Positions 51,059 to 60,517 of a stretch of 64,000 nucleotides of DNA are shown here, in pieces. The DNA lies in contig NZ_CP138200.1 of the NCBI RefSeq assembly GCF_050859025.1, positions 4,154,001-4,218,000 on the forward strand, read 5' to 3'. Origin of the DNA: Wukongibacter sp050859025. Lineage in GTDB: Bacteria; Bacillota; Clostridia; Peptostreptococcales; Caminicellaceae. A model generated the notes under the pieces. The model was not told the origin of the DNA. It saw only the letters and a list, made by a program, of their open reading frames with translations, and did no database searches. Within the stretch, counting starts at the first letter, position 1; every line of letters begins with the position of its first letter. The position numbers and the translations under genes are program-made.

Positions 51059-51223
51059 TTACATAGTAATTTCCTCTTCTTCAATATAAAACTGTTCTTT
51101 GTCTACATTATGTTCTTTTACAATTTCTTCAATCCTATCTTCTGCTTGTTTTCCGGTACCAAATACTCCACAATACTCATATTCTGTATGCTCATTAATT
51201 TCTAATACAACATATACTTTCAT
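51059..51223 (-). CDS. Small acidic protein, DUF7336-like
   Basis: 54 residues: MKVYVVLEINEHTEYEYCGV, FGTGKQAEDRIEEIVKEHNV, DKEQFYIEEEEITM. The pattern of a strand, G-V-F, then K-x-A-x-x-x-I helix and an acidic closing strand fits small proteins that use a DUF7336-like ferredoxin-type fold. The ribosome site is poor (GAAGAT). Probably a real gene on base composition and pattern; role unknown. Confidence 0.55.
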   Translation of the reverse strand: MKVYVVLEINEHTEYEYCGVFGTGKQAEDRIEEIVKEHNVDKEQFYIEEEEITM

Positions 51224-51695
51224 AAAAAAAATCTTCTATTATATAAAAATACATAATTTACAAACTAAAATATACTTCTAAATTATACTATATTTTATTA
51301 CTCTTATGCATGCCTCTTATAGGGGCAGTCAACTAAATAGAATGAGAATTTTACTTAGAATTTGCATAATGTAAAAACACTTTCTCTATTACTTTTATAT
51401 TGTCTTCTCCATTTATTATATAAACCAATGTTGAAGTTTTGAAAAGTCTGCTTAATATCTGAAAATCTCTGAATTATAAGAAAATCTATAGCAAGGTGCG
51501 AGGAAAAAATGTTACAATATAGGAGATATAACCTAATTTAACCATATGCTAAGGTCTAATTGAAGGTAGAATTAATTTGAAGTGGAACTTAGGATAAATT
51601 TAGGTGGAGCAGGAAGATACATAACACCATACTATATTGATCTTGATAATAGCTATTAGAAATACAATTTTACATTTTCGTGGGGGGAATAAGGT
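51224..51695. other. Intergenic region without a recognised feature
   Basis: About 470 bp between divergent genes. I see no gene, strong hairpin or repeat. The right end must hold the promoter of the gene at 51696; GGGGGGAATAAGG just before it is a usable ribosome site. Confidence 0.5.
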
Positions 51696-52583
51696 ATGAA
51701 TAGAAAACTTGCAATATCACTGCTAATAATTGTTTTAGTAGGAGTTTCACTATATAGCTATGGGGAGCTAAAGGAAAAAGAAAAGTCTGTTGTCCTATTA
51801 AAAGCCAAAATACAGAGACTTGAAGAAAACAATAAGAAAAGTGTTAGTGAACTCGAAGCTTTAAAGAAAAAACTAAACGAAATCCAAGAAAAATACGACG
51901 ATTTTAATGTTATCGATGCTTTTCTAAAAGAGAAGAGAGAGATTAAGGATAGATATCCATGGTTGGAAACAATGTCATGGGATAAAATGGTAATAGTTTC
52001 ACAGGACACGGATGACAAGTATATTTTTGTTAATGATGAAAGAATACTTAATCATATTTGTGACGACTTTTTACACTTGAAATATGAAACTTATGAGCCG
52101 CCTGCAGGCTTTGATCCTGATATACCTAGATACACCTATACCTTTATAAAGGGTGATGATACGTATGATGTAAGTGTTGTAGATAGAGGTATAGTAGAGA
52201 TTGATGGTAAATATTATGTGACAAATTTAAATGTACATAAGCTGGGAGAGGCATTAATGCCTAGTCCTAAATGGAATAAACCTGGTAACGTTGATACTAA
52301 AATTGCCAGTGGAGGAATACTGGTTGCCGATGATGGTGTTTCATTCTCACAATTTAGAATGCAGATGTTTGCAAGCATGTTATCTGAGGCAACATTACTT
52401 GATAGGAAACCAAAAGATAAAGGAGAGAAAAAAAGTGCAGGTACACTATTTTCCCATGGTGAAGAAATAGAGATAGAGTGCTATAATTCGTATCTACATA
52501 TAACTGATAATAAACAGGAATATTGGTACAGATTTGAAAAAGCAGCCTTTTATTTCTCTCATATATTTTTCGGTATGGGATAA
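51696..52583 (+). CDS. Membrane-anchored coiled-coil protein of unknown function
   Basis: A 295-residue protein: an N-terminal helix (LAISLLIIVLVGVSLYSY) followed by a coiled coil to about residue 70 (LLKAKIQRLEENNKKSVSEL, KKKLNEIQEKYDD), then a mixed domain beginning RYPWLETMSWDKMVIVSQDT with no motif that I know. The helix lacks a lipobox and should anchor the domain outside the cell. It stands alone on the plus strand. Followed by a long palindrome. Confidence 0.75.
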   Translation: MNRKLAISLLIIVLVGVSLYSYGELKEKEKSVVLLKAKIQRLEENNKKSVSELEALKKKLNEIQEKYDDFNVIDAFLKEKREIKDRYPWLETMSWDKMVIVSQDTDDKYIFVNDERILNHICDDFLHLKYETYEPPAGFDPDIPRYTYTFIKGDDTYDVSVVDRGIVEIDGKYYVTNLNVHKLGEALMPSPKWNKPGNVDTKIASGGILVADDGVSFSQFRMQMFASMLSEATLLDRKPKDKGEKKSAGTLFSHGEEIEIECYNSYLHITDNKQEYWYRFEKAAFYFSHIFFGMG

Positions 52584-52640
52584 AGGATTAGCTTTAATAT
52601 TCTATTCATTAAGAAAGAGCGTAAATCAATCTATGTATGG

Positions 52641-52766
52641 TTTCCATAAACCCTTTTTTCAGTGTATTCAAACTTGAAAATCGGTCAAGGTTGAAATGCA
52701 CTGATAGCCCAGACCTTGACCGATTCCCAAGTTTAAAAAACATTGTAGTTAACAAGTTTATGGAAA
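52641..52766. repeat. Nested long palindrome (MITE-like)
   Basis: Three nested arm pairs: TTTCCATAAAC/GTTTATGGAAA outside, AAACTTG/CAAGTTT, and AATCGGTCAAGGT/ACCTTGACCGATT inside, around a 21-nt centre. It would fold into one long hairpin of about 125 bases. No U tract follows, so it is more like a mobile palindrome than a terminator. Confidence 0.6.
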
Positions 52767-52882
52767 ATTATGGTTAACCGTTAAGTCACAAATTTAAATA
52801 CATTCCCTAAATTATTATTGTTTTTTCTTATCTAAAATAAAGTCAAATTAAATGCGAAGACCCGCAATCTTCCTTCTTCAAG

Positions 52883-53880
52883 TTATAGTTTCTTCCTGAT
52901 TTTCATTCCACTTTTCAACACAAAAACAAAATGCGTTGGTTTAAGAATCTCAATCTTCTCAACCAACGCATTAAATATCTCCTTATCAAATTGTTCTAAT
53001 AATTCTTCTCTATTATTAATAATATATATAACTTCATTAACTCTTCTTTTAAGCTGTTCTTTTCTATCTTTATCCTGTTGGAATTCTCCTTTAGTATCTC
53101 TTAGCTTATTCAATTCTTCCGATATTCTAGTATACTCTTCATTGTATATTTCATCATCTAGTTTCCCTGTAGTCTGTAGTTTCACTAAATTTTTAAGCTG
53201 ATTTTTCTTTTCATCTATTTCTGTTTCTAGCTTTTCAATTTCTTTATGCTGTCCACTACTTTTTATAACTTTATCAATATTATCACTAAGAGTTTTTGTA
53301 AATCCACCCTTATCTATTTTAAGTTCATTAAACACTTCTACAAATGAGTCTTTTAAAACTTTATCGTCTACTGCCTTCATATCACAGGCATCTTTTCCAT
53401 CCTTTATATAGGTCTTGCATTGCCGCACTACTTTTTTACTAGAATTATTGCTATTCCATGTTCTTCTTCTGAAGGTATCACCACAATCTCCACATATTAT
53501 CTTACCACTAAAGGGATATTTACTTGAATATTTACCCCTATCACCTTTAATATTATTTTTAAGCTTTACTCTTCTTTCTTTTTCCTTTTGTACCTTTTCC
53601 CATATTTCCTTAGAAATAATCGGTTCATGATTGTTTTCTATTAAATACTGGTCAGCAAATCCTTTGTTCTTTACTCTCTTATGGGTAAGAAAATCTATTG
53701 TAACTGTCTTTTGCTGAAGTAAAGCCCCATAATATTTTTCATTAGTTAGTATTATCGTTATTGTACTGTCCCACCATTTCTTATTTCCTGTTACTGTTCT
53801 AATATTATCCTTTTCAAGTCCCTTAGCTATAGCATTATAACTCTTACCTTCAAGATATTCTCTGTAGTAATAGTAGTAAT
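52883..53880 (-). pseudogene. Large serine recombinase lacking its catalytic domain
   Basis: The frame is open from 53880 to the stop at 52883 (about 332 codons) with no start near its head. It contains the recombinase domain (YREYLEGKSYNAIAKGLEKD, TNEKYYGALLQQKTV, NNHEPIISKEIWEKVQKEKE), the zinc ribbon (CGDCGDTFRRR...C-K-T-Y) and the coiled-coil C-terminus (KEIEKLETEIDEKKNQLKNL, IFNALVEKIEIL). The N-terminal resolvase domain with the nucleophile Ser is gone. The break is exactly at the palindromic repeat 53881. It is the likely relic of the element that carried tnpV and the RHH genes. Confidence 0.85.
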
Positions 53881-53940
53881 AGGGTCAGGCTTTACTAATT
53901 TACCTACTAACACATAAGTAAATTAGTAAAGCCTGACACC
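53881..53940. repeat. Palindromic repeat element (GGTGTCAGGCTTTAC family), copy 2
   Basis: AGGGTCAGGCTTTACTAATT and AATTAGTAAAGCCTGACACC are near-perfect inverted arms of 26 bp around TACTAACACATA. On its left a serine recombinase is cut, and on its right an RHH gene is cut. Beyond it, TGCCGTA is shared with the copy at 45455. Confidence 0.85.
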
Positions 53941-53987
53941 TGCCGTACTGTCGCATTCGTTGGTCGTCCCATTTTTTTCTTCGGCAC
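53941..53987 (-). pseudogene. 5' fragment of a third RHH gene copy
   Basis: GTG at 53987 (GGAGGGGTGTT upstream) opens PKKKMGRPTN, identical at the start to RHH gene B, then runs into the palindrome. Upstream it retains the -35 box and one operator unit (CTTTTGTCAGTAGAAAG) but lacks the -10 box. Confidence 0.7.
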
Positions 53988-54035
53988 AACACCCCTCCTT
54001 TCTACTGACAAAAGTCAATTGTTTAGACATAAGTA

Positions 54036-54068
54036 ACGCCTACAAGATTTATAAAATCCTACAGGCTT
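54036..54068. repeat. ACGCCTACA..ACAGGCTTT hairpin repeat, copy 4
   Basis: CGCCTACAAGATTTATAAAA and TCCTACAGGC, upstream of the third RHH copy as copy 2 is upstream of RHH gene B. The flank 53990-54110 as a whole matches 49210-49350. Confidence 0.6.
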
Positions 54069-54200
54069 TGTTAATGTCTATTCTATCGAGTATATTTAGC
54101 TACATATAATTATAAAACTGTGTCACTAGCAATGACACAATTCTATATAGTTGTTACAATTCTCTTAGTTTTTATCTAAGCACAATATGAATTTTTTTTC

Positions 54201-54407
54201 CTAACCCCTTTGCTGCCTTAAAATTTTGGGGTGTTCTGCTAGATCACTTGGGCATTCATTACTTGTTGCTACACCAATTAATAATCTTTTATTCCATTCT
54301 ACATTCCTTGCACAGTTATGTAGCCTTTTAACTGCAATATAATCCCTCAGAGCATATATACTACTGTTTTGTATTATATTTTTGGGGAAAATTAATGTAA
54401 TAATCTT
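54201..54407 (-). pseudogene. Unrecognised gene remnant, HEAT/LRV-like
   Basis: 68 open codons without a start: SSIYALRDYIAVKRLHNCAR, NVEWNKRLLIGVATSNECPS, DLAEHPKILRQQRG. The A-L-R-D-x-x-A-x-x-R...A-x-N and L-A-x-H-P-x pattern is reminiscent of leucine-rich-repeat-variant or HEAT units, but the match is weak. It is probably a decayed gene end. Confidence 0.3.
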
Positions 54408-54431
54408 TCAGTTTTAAATGGAATTATACTA

Positions 54432-54845
54432 TTAATTGTTCCTTTCAAGGGTTAATTGCCATGAGACACCAAATTGATCATCAACCCAGCCAAACTTTTC
54501 ACTAAAAGGGTACTCTGCCAAAGGCATGTGGACATGTCCATTATTAGATAATTTCTCAAAGTATTGATCTATTTCTTCTTCAGAATCACATGTTACATAC
54601 AATGATATTGCAGGAGTAAATGTAAATTCATGCTTCACACTACTATCTATGCACATAAAAACTTGTCCTCTTAGTGAAAATGTGGCATGTAATACTGACC
54701 CTTCTTTACCAGGTCCATCTTTACCATAACGTGTAATACTTGTAATCTCAGATTCTTCAAATATTGAAGTATAAAAGTTCATTGCTTCTTCAGCTTGATC
54801 AGAAAACATTAAAAGTGTAGTGATTTTTTGTTTTAAGTTTTTCAT
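54432..54845 (-). CDS. VOC-superfamily protein, PhnB/YjdN-like
   Basis: A 137-residue protein of the PhnB-like (3-demethylubiquinone methyltransferase-like) group of vicinal-oxygen-chelate proteins: KITTLLMFSDQAEEAMNFYT at the start, VLHATFSLRGQVFMCID near 58, ISLYVTCDSEEEIDQYFEKL near 88 and FGWVDDQFGVSWQL at the end. The role is unknown; members are cytosolic dimers. It is the first ordinary gene beyond the decayed accessory region. AAGGATGT precedes the ATG. Confidence 0.9.
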   Translation of the reverse strand: MKNLKQKITTLLMFSDQAEEAMNFYTSIFEESEITSITRYGKDGPGKEGSVLHATFSLRGQVFMCIDSSVKHEFTFTPAISLYVTCDSEEEIDQYFEKLSNNGHVHMPLAEYPFSEKFGWVDDQFGVSWQLTLERNN

Positions 54846-55036
54846 TTAATTACATCCTTTACTTATTGTTATTTTTTCTTATTAAGAAAATATTCAAACC
54901 TTCCTTTTTTTATCAAAATGTATATTTCTGCGTAAAGTAATACCCCCATAAAAAACTTCTCTAAACTTCAATCTGGAGAATTATATAATTCTCTATATTA
55001 ATTTAGTCCAAAACCTTATAAAATCTTTAAATCAAC

Positions 55037-56404
55037 CTATTTCTTCTCTATCAACGCAACTGTCTCCACATGCGTCGTATGGGGAAACATATCAACCGGC
55101 TGTATCTCCACAGTTCTATAGCCTAGCTCATCCAATATTTTCAGATCTCTTGCCAATGTGCTTGGTTTGCAGGATACATAGACTATTCTTTCAGGATTCA
55201 TCATAGCTATAGTTTCCAGCACCACTTTTTCACAGCCCTTTCTTGGGGGATCAACAACTACTACATCAGCCTTTAAGCCTTTCTTATATAGCTTTGGTAC
55301 TAGTTCTTCGGCTTTACCTACAAAGAACTCTGTATTGTCCATATTGTTTAACCTTGCATTATTTTCAGCATCCCTTATGGCAGCATCTATTACTTCAATA
55401 CCATAAACTTTCTTAGCTTTCTGAGCTAAAAACAATGATATACTCCCTATTCCACAGTATATATCAAATACAGTCTCATTCCCACTAAGGCCAGCGTACT
55501 CTAATGCTTTATCATATAATATCTTAGTCTGAAAGGAATTGACCTGAAAAAAAGATAGCGGTGAAATTTCGAACTTTAAATCACCTATGTAGTCTACAAT
55601 CTTACCCTGTCCATATAGTGTTTTACATTCATGACCTAATATTACATTGGTTTTCTTACTATTTATGTTTTGAATTATGCTTTTTATTTCAGGAATTTCC
55701 TTTGTCAGTACTCTAACTATTTCATCCCTAAATGGAAGCTTTTTACCATTAGTAATAATTACAACCATCAAGTCTCCAGAAGCATAGGAAACTCTTGTAA
55801 GGATATGTCTCAGGATTCCTTTTCCAGTTTTTTTATCATATATGGATACTTTATTTTTTTCAATGAAATTCTTGAAAAGCTTTACTATTCTATCATTTAT
55901 ACTATGCTGAATTTTACAGCTATCAAGGTCTACGATATGGTGTGTACCCTTTTTATAAAAGCCTATTAAAGATTGGCCTTTTTCTTTACCTACAGGAAAT
56001 TGAGCTTTATTTCTATAATTAAAGGGGATGTCCATACCTAATGTATCATGTATCAAGATTCCTTCTAGTTTTCCTATTCTTTCAATGCTAGACTCTACTC
56101 TATTTTTCTTTATCTCAAGCTGTTTAGCATAATTAATATTTTGTATTTGACATCCTCCGCAGTCTTTTTCAACTGGACATACAGGATTAACTCGATGTGG
56201 AGATCTTTCTTTTATTTCAACGATCCTTCCCATAGCATAGTTTTTCTTTACTTTAATAGCCTCTATTACTACTTTGTCATCAGGTATTCCTCCCTCTACA
56301 AAAACAGTAAATCCATCTATCTTCCCAATTCCTTCTCCACTTTCTCCAATATCAATTATTTCAACGGTGTATTTTTCCCCTTCTTTCACCGGCATATTAA
56401 CCAT
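55037..56404 (-). CDS. rlmD: 23S rRNA (uracil-5-)-methyltransferase, RlmD/RlmCD type
   Basis: A 455-residue SAM-dependent enzyme that methylates C5 of uridines in 23S rRNA. Residues 1-65 are a TRAM RNA-binding domain (YTVEIIDIGESGEGIGKIDG). CPVEKDCGGCQ and the later DLDSCKIQ supply the four cysteines of the [4Fe-4S] cluster. The SAM site is VFDIYCGIGSISLFLA near 320, followed by VVVDPPRKGCEKVVL near 385 and the catalytic Cys in IVYVSCKPSTLARDL near 410. AGGAGG lies eight bases before the ATG. Confidence 0.96.
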   Translation of the reverse strand: MVNMPVKEGEKYTVEIIDIGESGEGIGKIDGFTVFVEGGIPDDKVVIEAIKVKKNYAMGRIVEIKERSPHRVNPVCPVEKDCGGCQIQNINYAKQLEIKKNRVESSIERIGKLEGILIHDTLGMDIPFNYRNKAQFPVGKEKGQSLIGFYKKGTHHIVDLDSCKIQHSINDRIVKLFKNFIEKNKVSIYDKKTGKGILRHILTRVSYASGDLMVVIITNGKKLPFRDEIVRVLTKEIPEIKSIIQNINSKKTNVILGHECKTLYGQGKIVDYIGDLKFEISPLSFFQVNSFQTKILYDKALEYAGLSGNETVFDIYCGIGSISLFLAQKAKKVYGIEVIDAAIRDAENNARLNNMDNTEFFVGKAEELVPKLYKKGLKADVVVVDPPRKGCEKVVLETIAMMNPERIVYVSCKPSTLARDLKILDELGYRTVEIQPVDMFPHTTHVETVALIEKK

Positions 56405-56643
56405 ATACTTTACCTCCTATTATATAGAGTTCATATAATTCCATTAAATGATTATTTAATTTTATTAGATTATACTCCTTTTATTTCACAATATAATGTA
56501 TCAATAATATTACAAAATTTTATATTCTTTCTGAGTACTAGAAAAATTTCTCAAAAACTTTATTTAAAATTGCTTAAAAATAGAAAACTTTACAAAAATG
56601 CTTTATAATATATTTATAAGACTTGTCTTAGGAGTGTGGTAAT

Positions 56644-58005
56644 GTGCGTAAAACTGTTTTTAATCTATTTTTAATTGTTATTATCTGCTTTTTAGCCTCC
56701 TTTATCCCACTAAATAATTCTTACTTCAAATTCCCGCAAAATATTTTACCAAGCTTTACACTAAATAAGCCATCAAGCACCGAGGCCAATAGTAGTAGCT
56801 ATCAAGCTGATTTCAATAATAAGGAACTCTATAATCCAACTAATATAGAGTTTACCATGATTGGTCAATTTGATAAAGGTACTTTTTCTCTCGGCAATAG
56901 TCACGATATGATTTTAGAAGTTTTTAACAATGATACTTTGATAAAAAAATATTCTAACACAGAATTTATAACTGGTCTGATTAATACCTCGGATATGGAT
57001 AATAGGCTTCAATATTCTTGTGATATTTCCCAGGAAAACTTAAGTTTGAATAGTGGGCATTATAAATTCAAATTTTACTCGACAGCAGCATCCTTTAAAG
57101 AGGTGGCTCCATTTGAAGTATCTGTATACTATCTAAGCACTTCTAAATACGTCTCAGCGAAAAATAACGTCGAGGAAGGTCAAAGCTACATAACCCTTTA
57201 CTTTCCCGATGCAAACTATGAGTATCTAGTTCCAATTTCTCGTAAAATACCTGATTCTAATAAAACTATTAGAACGGTTATTGATAATCTTATTTTGGGA
57301 TCTAATCCAACATTAGCCTTGGCCTCAGGTTCTCCCATACCTGAAGTTCCCAAGGTATGGGTTAGTAAAGGAATAGCCACTCTTTATCTTCCTTGGGATA
57401 TCGGGATATATGATAAGGACTCAGCTAAAAGCCAATTTGCATTAGATTCATTTGTAAATACTCTGACCTCAATTGAAGGAATAGATAAAGTACAGTTTCT
57501 GAAAAACGGTAAGAAGGTTGAAACCTTCTTCAATGGTACATATGTTAGGGAACCCTTTGAAAAAAGCAGTTCACCAAAGGTTTATTTAGGTCTTGAAACA
57601 AATAAAGATAGAATTTTGCTTGTTCCAATTGATATTCACAAAAATTTTATGGATATAGATAAATTGATTCCAAGTATATTTAATTCTCTAAAAAATTGTG
57701 TAGTAGGTGATATTTATCACGAAAATCTATTTTCTACAATTCCTAATTCTGTAGAACTTATAGACTATAATCGAGTTGACAACCTTTTAATTCTAAATCT
57801 TAGCGAAGATTTTCTAACAGTCTATAATGAAAGAAGTGACCTACAAGAAATGATGTTAGAAGGAATTTTATATTCCTTCACCAGCATTCATGGTATTTCA
57901 GAGATTTCTATAAAAGTTAATGGGAATACAATAGATTCTTTTAGCGGCATAAATATTTCACAATCAATGAAGGCTCCTAAATTTATTAATATCGAAGATA
58001 ATTAA
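56644..58005 (+). CDS. Secreted or membrane-anchored protein with two GerMN domains
   Basis: A 453-residue protein from a GTG start (AGGAG upstream). An N-terminal helix (FNLFLIVIICFLASFI) is followed by a Ser/Asn linker and a Gmad2/Ig-like region to about 165. The first GerMN unit lies at about 175-310 (YITLYFPDANYEYLVPISRK, TVIDNLILGSN, KVWVSKGIATLYLPWD) and the second at about 320-450 (VYLGLETNKDRILLVPIDIH, LLILNLSEDFL). GerMN occurs in GerM, a sporulation/germination protein, and in LpqB-type lipoproteins, so a spore- or cell-envelope role is likely. Confidence 0.85.
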   Translation: MRKTVFNLFLIVIICFLASFIPLNNSYFKFPQNILPSFTLNKPSSTEANSSSYQADFNNKELYNPTNIEFTMIGQFDKGTFSLGNSHDMILEVFNNDTLIKKYSNTEFITGLINTSDMDNRLQYSCDISQENLSLNSGHYKFKFYSTAASFKEVAPFEVSVYYLSTSKYVSAKNNVEEGQSYITLYFPDANYEYLVPISRKIPDSNKTIRTVIDNLILGSNPTLALASGSPIPEVPKVWVSKGIATLYLPWDIGIYDKDSAKSQFALDSFVNTLTSIEGIDKVQFLKNGKKVETFFNGTYVREPFEKSSSPKVYLGLETNKDRILLVPIDIHKNFMDIDKLIPSIFNSLKNCVVGDIYHENLFSTIPNSVELIDYNRVDNLLILNLSEDFLTVYNERSDLQEMMLEGILYSFTSIHGISEISIKVNGNTIDSFSGINISQSMKAPKFINIEDN

Positions 58006-58089
58006 TTCTAAATATATGTTATCTTTTATTTATTATTTATTTTCATTTAATTGAATCTTATTTCTACAAATAATATAGAACAAAAAAAT

Positions 58090-58110
58090 TTGGCGCCCGA
58101 GGGCGCCATT
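58090..58110. terminator. GC-rich bidirectional terminator
   Basis: TGGCGCCC-GA-GGGCGCCA, a perfect 8-bp GC stem between convergent genes. The minus strand continues AAATTTTTTTG and the plus strand TTTAATAT. Confidence 0.88.
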
Positions 58111-58277
58111 TAATATATTAGAATCAGTTACACATCGTAAAAATATTACGAAGTATAAACTACTCCTTTAAATTATAATACATAATTGTTAACTTTATAC
58201 ATGTTTTTTTAATTTTTTGCTAATTTTTTTCTATTTTGCAGATAATTTAAGAATTTTTATATCTCATCATATACTGA

Positions 58278-58694
58278 TTATCTAACACATCTATCTAAAA
58301 TATCCCATACTTTTCTATTTGCTTTTTTTATTCTAACTGGTTTAAGTTCCTTATTTACAAAGGCATGGACTGTTTTTCCCCTTGCCAATAGAACATCATC
58401 TTCCTTTCTTATGACTTCATAGACAAAGGCGATCCTAACACCCTTTAATAAGTCAATCCTAGTTCTAATAAAAATCTCATCAAAGTATTTCGCTGGCTTA
58501 ATATACTCACAATGGCTTTCAGTAACAGGCAGTATTATCCCTTCCTGCTCTAGTCTTTTGTATGTATATCCCAGAGAATTGAAAAACTCTGATCTACCAA
58601 CCTCAAACCATGTATAGTAATTACCATGATATACTACTCCCATTTGGTCTGTTTCTCCGTATCTTACTCTAATCATTGCATCATTTGTATACAT
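58278..58694 (-). CDS. Acyl-CoA thioesterase, YbgC/FadM-like (4HBT)
   Basis: A 138-residue hot-dog-fold thioesterase: VRYGETDQMGVVYHGNYYTW near residue 10 contains the catalytic Asp and the H-G-N-Y turn, and FFNSLGYTY and ESHCEYIKPAKYFDEI follow. It hydrolyses short acyl-CoA or aromatic acyl-CoA esters in the cytosol. It lies 38 bp downstream of pyk, so the two may be co-transcribed. Confidence 0.93.
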   Translation of the reverse strand: MYTNDAMIRVRYGETDQMGVVYHGNYYTWFEVGRSEFFNSLGYTYKRLEQEGIILPVTESHCEYIKPAKYFDEIFIRTRIDLLKGVRIAFVYEVIRKEDDVLLARGKTVHAFVNKELKPVRIKKANRKVWDILDRCVR

Positions 58695-58732
58695 GTGTTC
58701 CCCCTCCTCAGCTGACTACTGGTTAGTAGATA

Positions 58733-60490
58733 CTAAAGGACTCTTGCTTTTCCACTATATACCAATCCTCTAATTGCATCAACTGTAACCACCTGTCCAT
58801 TATCCAGTAGCTTTGTACAATTTTCTGCACCAACTATAACAGGCTTTCCTAAACTTAACCCCACTATAGCTGCATGGGATGAAAGTCCACCTTCTTCTAC
58901 AATTACAGCTGATGCTTTCTCTATATATTTTATCATATCTTTATCTGTAGCAACAGTAACTAGCACATCTCCATCTTCAAATTTTGCTCCAAGCTCAGAA
59001 GCTGTTTTTACATTACATACCTTGCCTGAATCAGCATTTTTACCTACACCCATACCTTTAATTAAAATTTCTCCAACTATATCAACTTTAATAAGATTTG
59101 TTGCTCCAGCTACGCCAACTGGAACACCTGCAGTAATAACTACAAGATCTCCACTCTCAATATATTCATACTCTCTTGCTTTTTCAACTGATAAGTCGAA
59201 AATTTCATCCGTTGACTTTACATCTTCTATTAAAACTGGTTTAACACCCCATATTAATATTAATCTTCTTAATACCTCTTCCTTAGTTGTTGCAGCAATA
59301 ATCGGAGCCTTTGGTCTAAACTTAGAAACCATTCTAGCAGTAAATCCTGAAGAAGTAGCAGTTATAATTGCTGAAGCTCCTAAGTCATGGGCAGTAGTAC
59401 ATGTTGCATGACTAACAGCATATGTAACACTAGCTTCCTTATTGGCAGCACCCTTTTCTAATATCGCTCTATAATCTAATGATTGCTCTGTTCTTTCAGC
59501 TATATTAGCCATTGTCTTAACAGCTTCTAATGGGTATTTACCAGCTGCCGTTTCACCAGATAACATTATTGCATCGGTTCCATCAAAAATTGCATTAGCT
59601 ACATCTGTTACCTCAGCTCTTGTAGGTCTAGGGTTTCTCATCATTGAATCAAGCATTTGAGTTGCTGTAATAACTGGCTTACCTGCCGCGTTACACTTTC
59701 TTATCATTTCTTTTTGTGCTAGTGGAACCATCTCCGTTGGTATTTCAACCCCTAAGTCTCCTCTAGCAACCATTATTCCATCGGATACATCTATGATCTC
59801 ATCAATATTGTCAAGACCTTCTTGATTCTCAATTTTAGAAATTATTTGTATTTGATGGGCATTATTCTTCTCTAAAATCTTTCTGATCTCATGTACATCA
59901 TCGGCTTTACGTATAAATGAAGCCGCTATAAAATCTATATGGTTATTTATTCCAAACTCGATATCACTTATATCCTTAGCTGTTATAGCTGGAAGGTTTA
60001 TACTAACGCCAGGGACATTAATACCCTTTTTATTCTTAACAGTTCCACCATTCTTGACTTCACATTTGATTTCTTTGTCGTTAGGTACATCAATTACTTC
60101 TAATTCTATCAATCCATCATCTATAAGTATCTTATCACCGTTCTTTACATCTTTAGGTAATTTATCATAAGTGATAGTACATCTGGTTTCATCTCCAGCA
60201 ACTTCTTCTGTAGTTAAAATAAATTCTTGTCCTTCTACTAATTCTACTGTTTCCTTAGCAAATTTTCCTGTTCTTATCTCTGGACCCTTTGTGTCCAACA
60301 AGATTGCTACAGGTATATCTAATTCTCTTCTAACTTCTTTAATCATTTTAATTCTTTGAAGATGCTCTTCATGATTTCCGTGGGAAAAATTTAATCTTGC
60401 AACATTGAGCCCATTTTTAACTAAACTAGAAAATATTTCCTTTGATTCACTTGCTGGTCCAATCGTACATACTATCTTTGTCTTTCTCAT
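58733..60490 (-). CDS. pyk: Pyruvate kinase with C-terminal PEP-utiliser domain
   Basis: A 585-residue enzyme that makes pyruvate and ATP from phosphoenolpyruvate. KIVCTIGPASES opens the barrel; ARLNFSHGNHEEH near 33, LLDTKGPEIRTGKF near 65, ISKIENQEGLDNIDEI near 220, MVARGDLGVEIP near 241 and the signature ATQMLDSMMRNPRPTRAEV near 277 are intact. Residues about 480-585 are the PEP-utiliser mobile domain with the GGLSSHAAIVGLSLGKPV motif, an extension common in Firmicutes. It follows pfkA by 27 bp in a glycolytic operon. Confidence 0.98.
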   Translation of the reverse strand: MRKTKIVCTIGPASESKEIFSSLVKNGLNVARLNFSHGNHEEHLQRIKMIKEVRRELDIPVAILLDTKGPEIRTGKFAKETVELVEGQEFILTTEEVAGDETRCTITYDKLPKDVKNGDKILIDDGLIELEVIDVPNDKEIKCEVKNGGTVKNKKGINVPGVSINLPAITAKDISDIEFGINNHIDFIAASFIRKADDVHEIRKILEKNNAHQIQIISKIENQEGLDNIDEIIDVSDGIMVARGDLGVEIPTEMVPLAQKEMIRKCNAAGKPVITATQMLDSMMRNPRPTRAEVTDVANAIFDGTDAIMLSGETAAGKYPLEAVKTMANIAERTEQSLDYRAILEKGAANKEASVTYAVSHATCTTAHDLGASAIITATSSGFTARMVSKFRPKAPIIAATTKEEVLRRLILIWGVKPVLIEDVKSTDEIFDLSVEKAREYEYIESGDLVVITAGVPVGVAGATNLIKVDIVGEILIKGMGVGKNADSGKVCNVKTASELGAKFEDGDVLVTVATDKDMIKYIEKASAVIVEEGGLSSHAAIVGLSLGKPVIVGAENCTKLLDNGQVVTVDAIRGLVYSGKARVL

Positions 60491-60517
60491 ACTATCACCT
60501 CATATTTTTATTTATTT

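Noticed and set aside
56141..56608. 155-codon plus-strand frame over the start of rlmD
   Set aside because: It overlaps the TRAM and cysteine region of RlmD in antisense, is Tyr/Phe-rich, and lacks a ribosome site.
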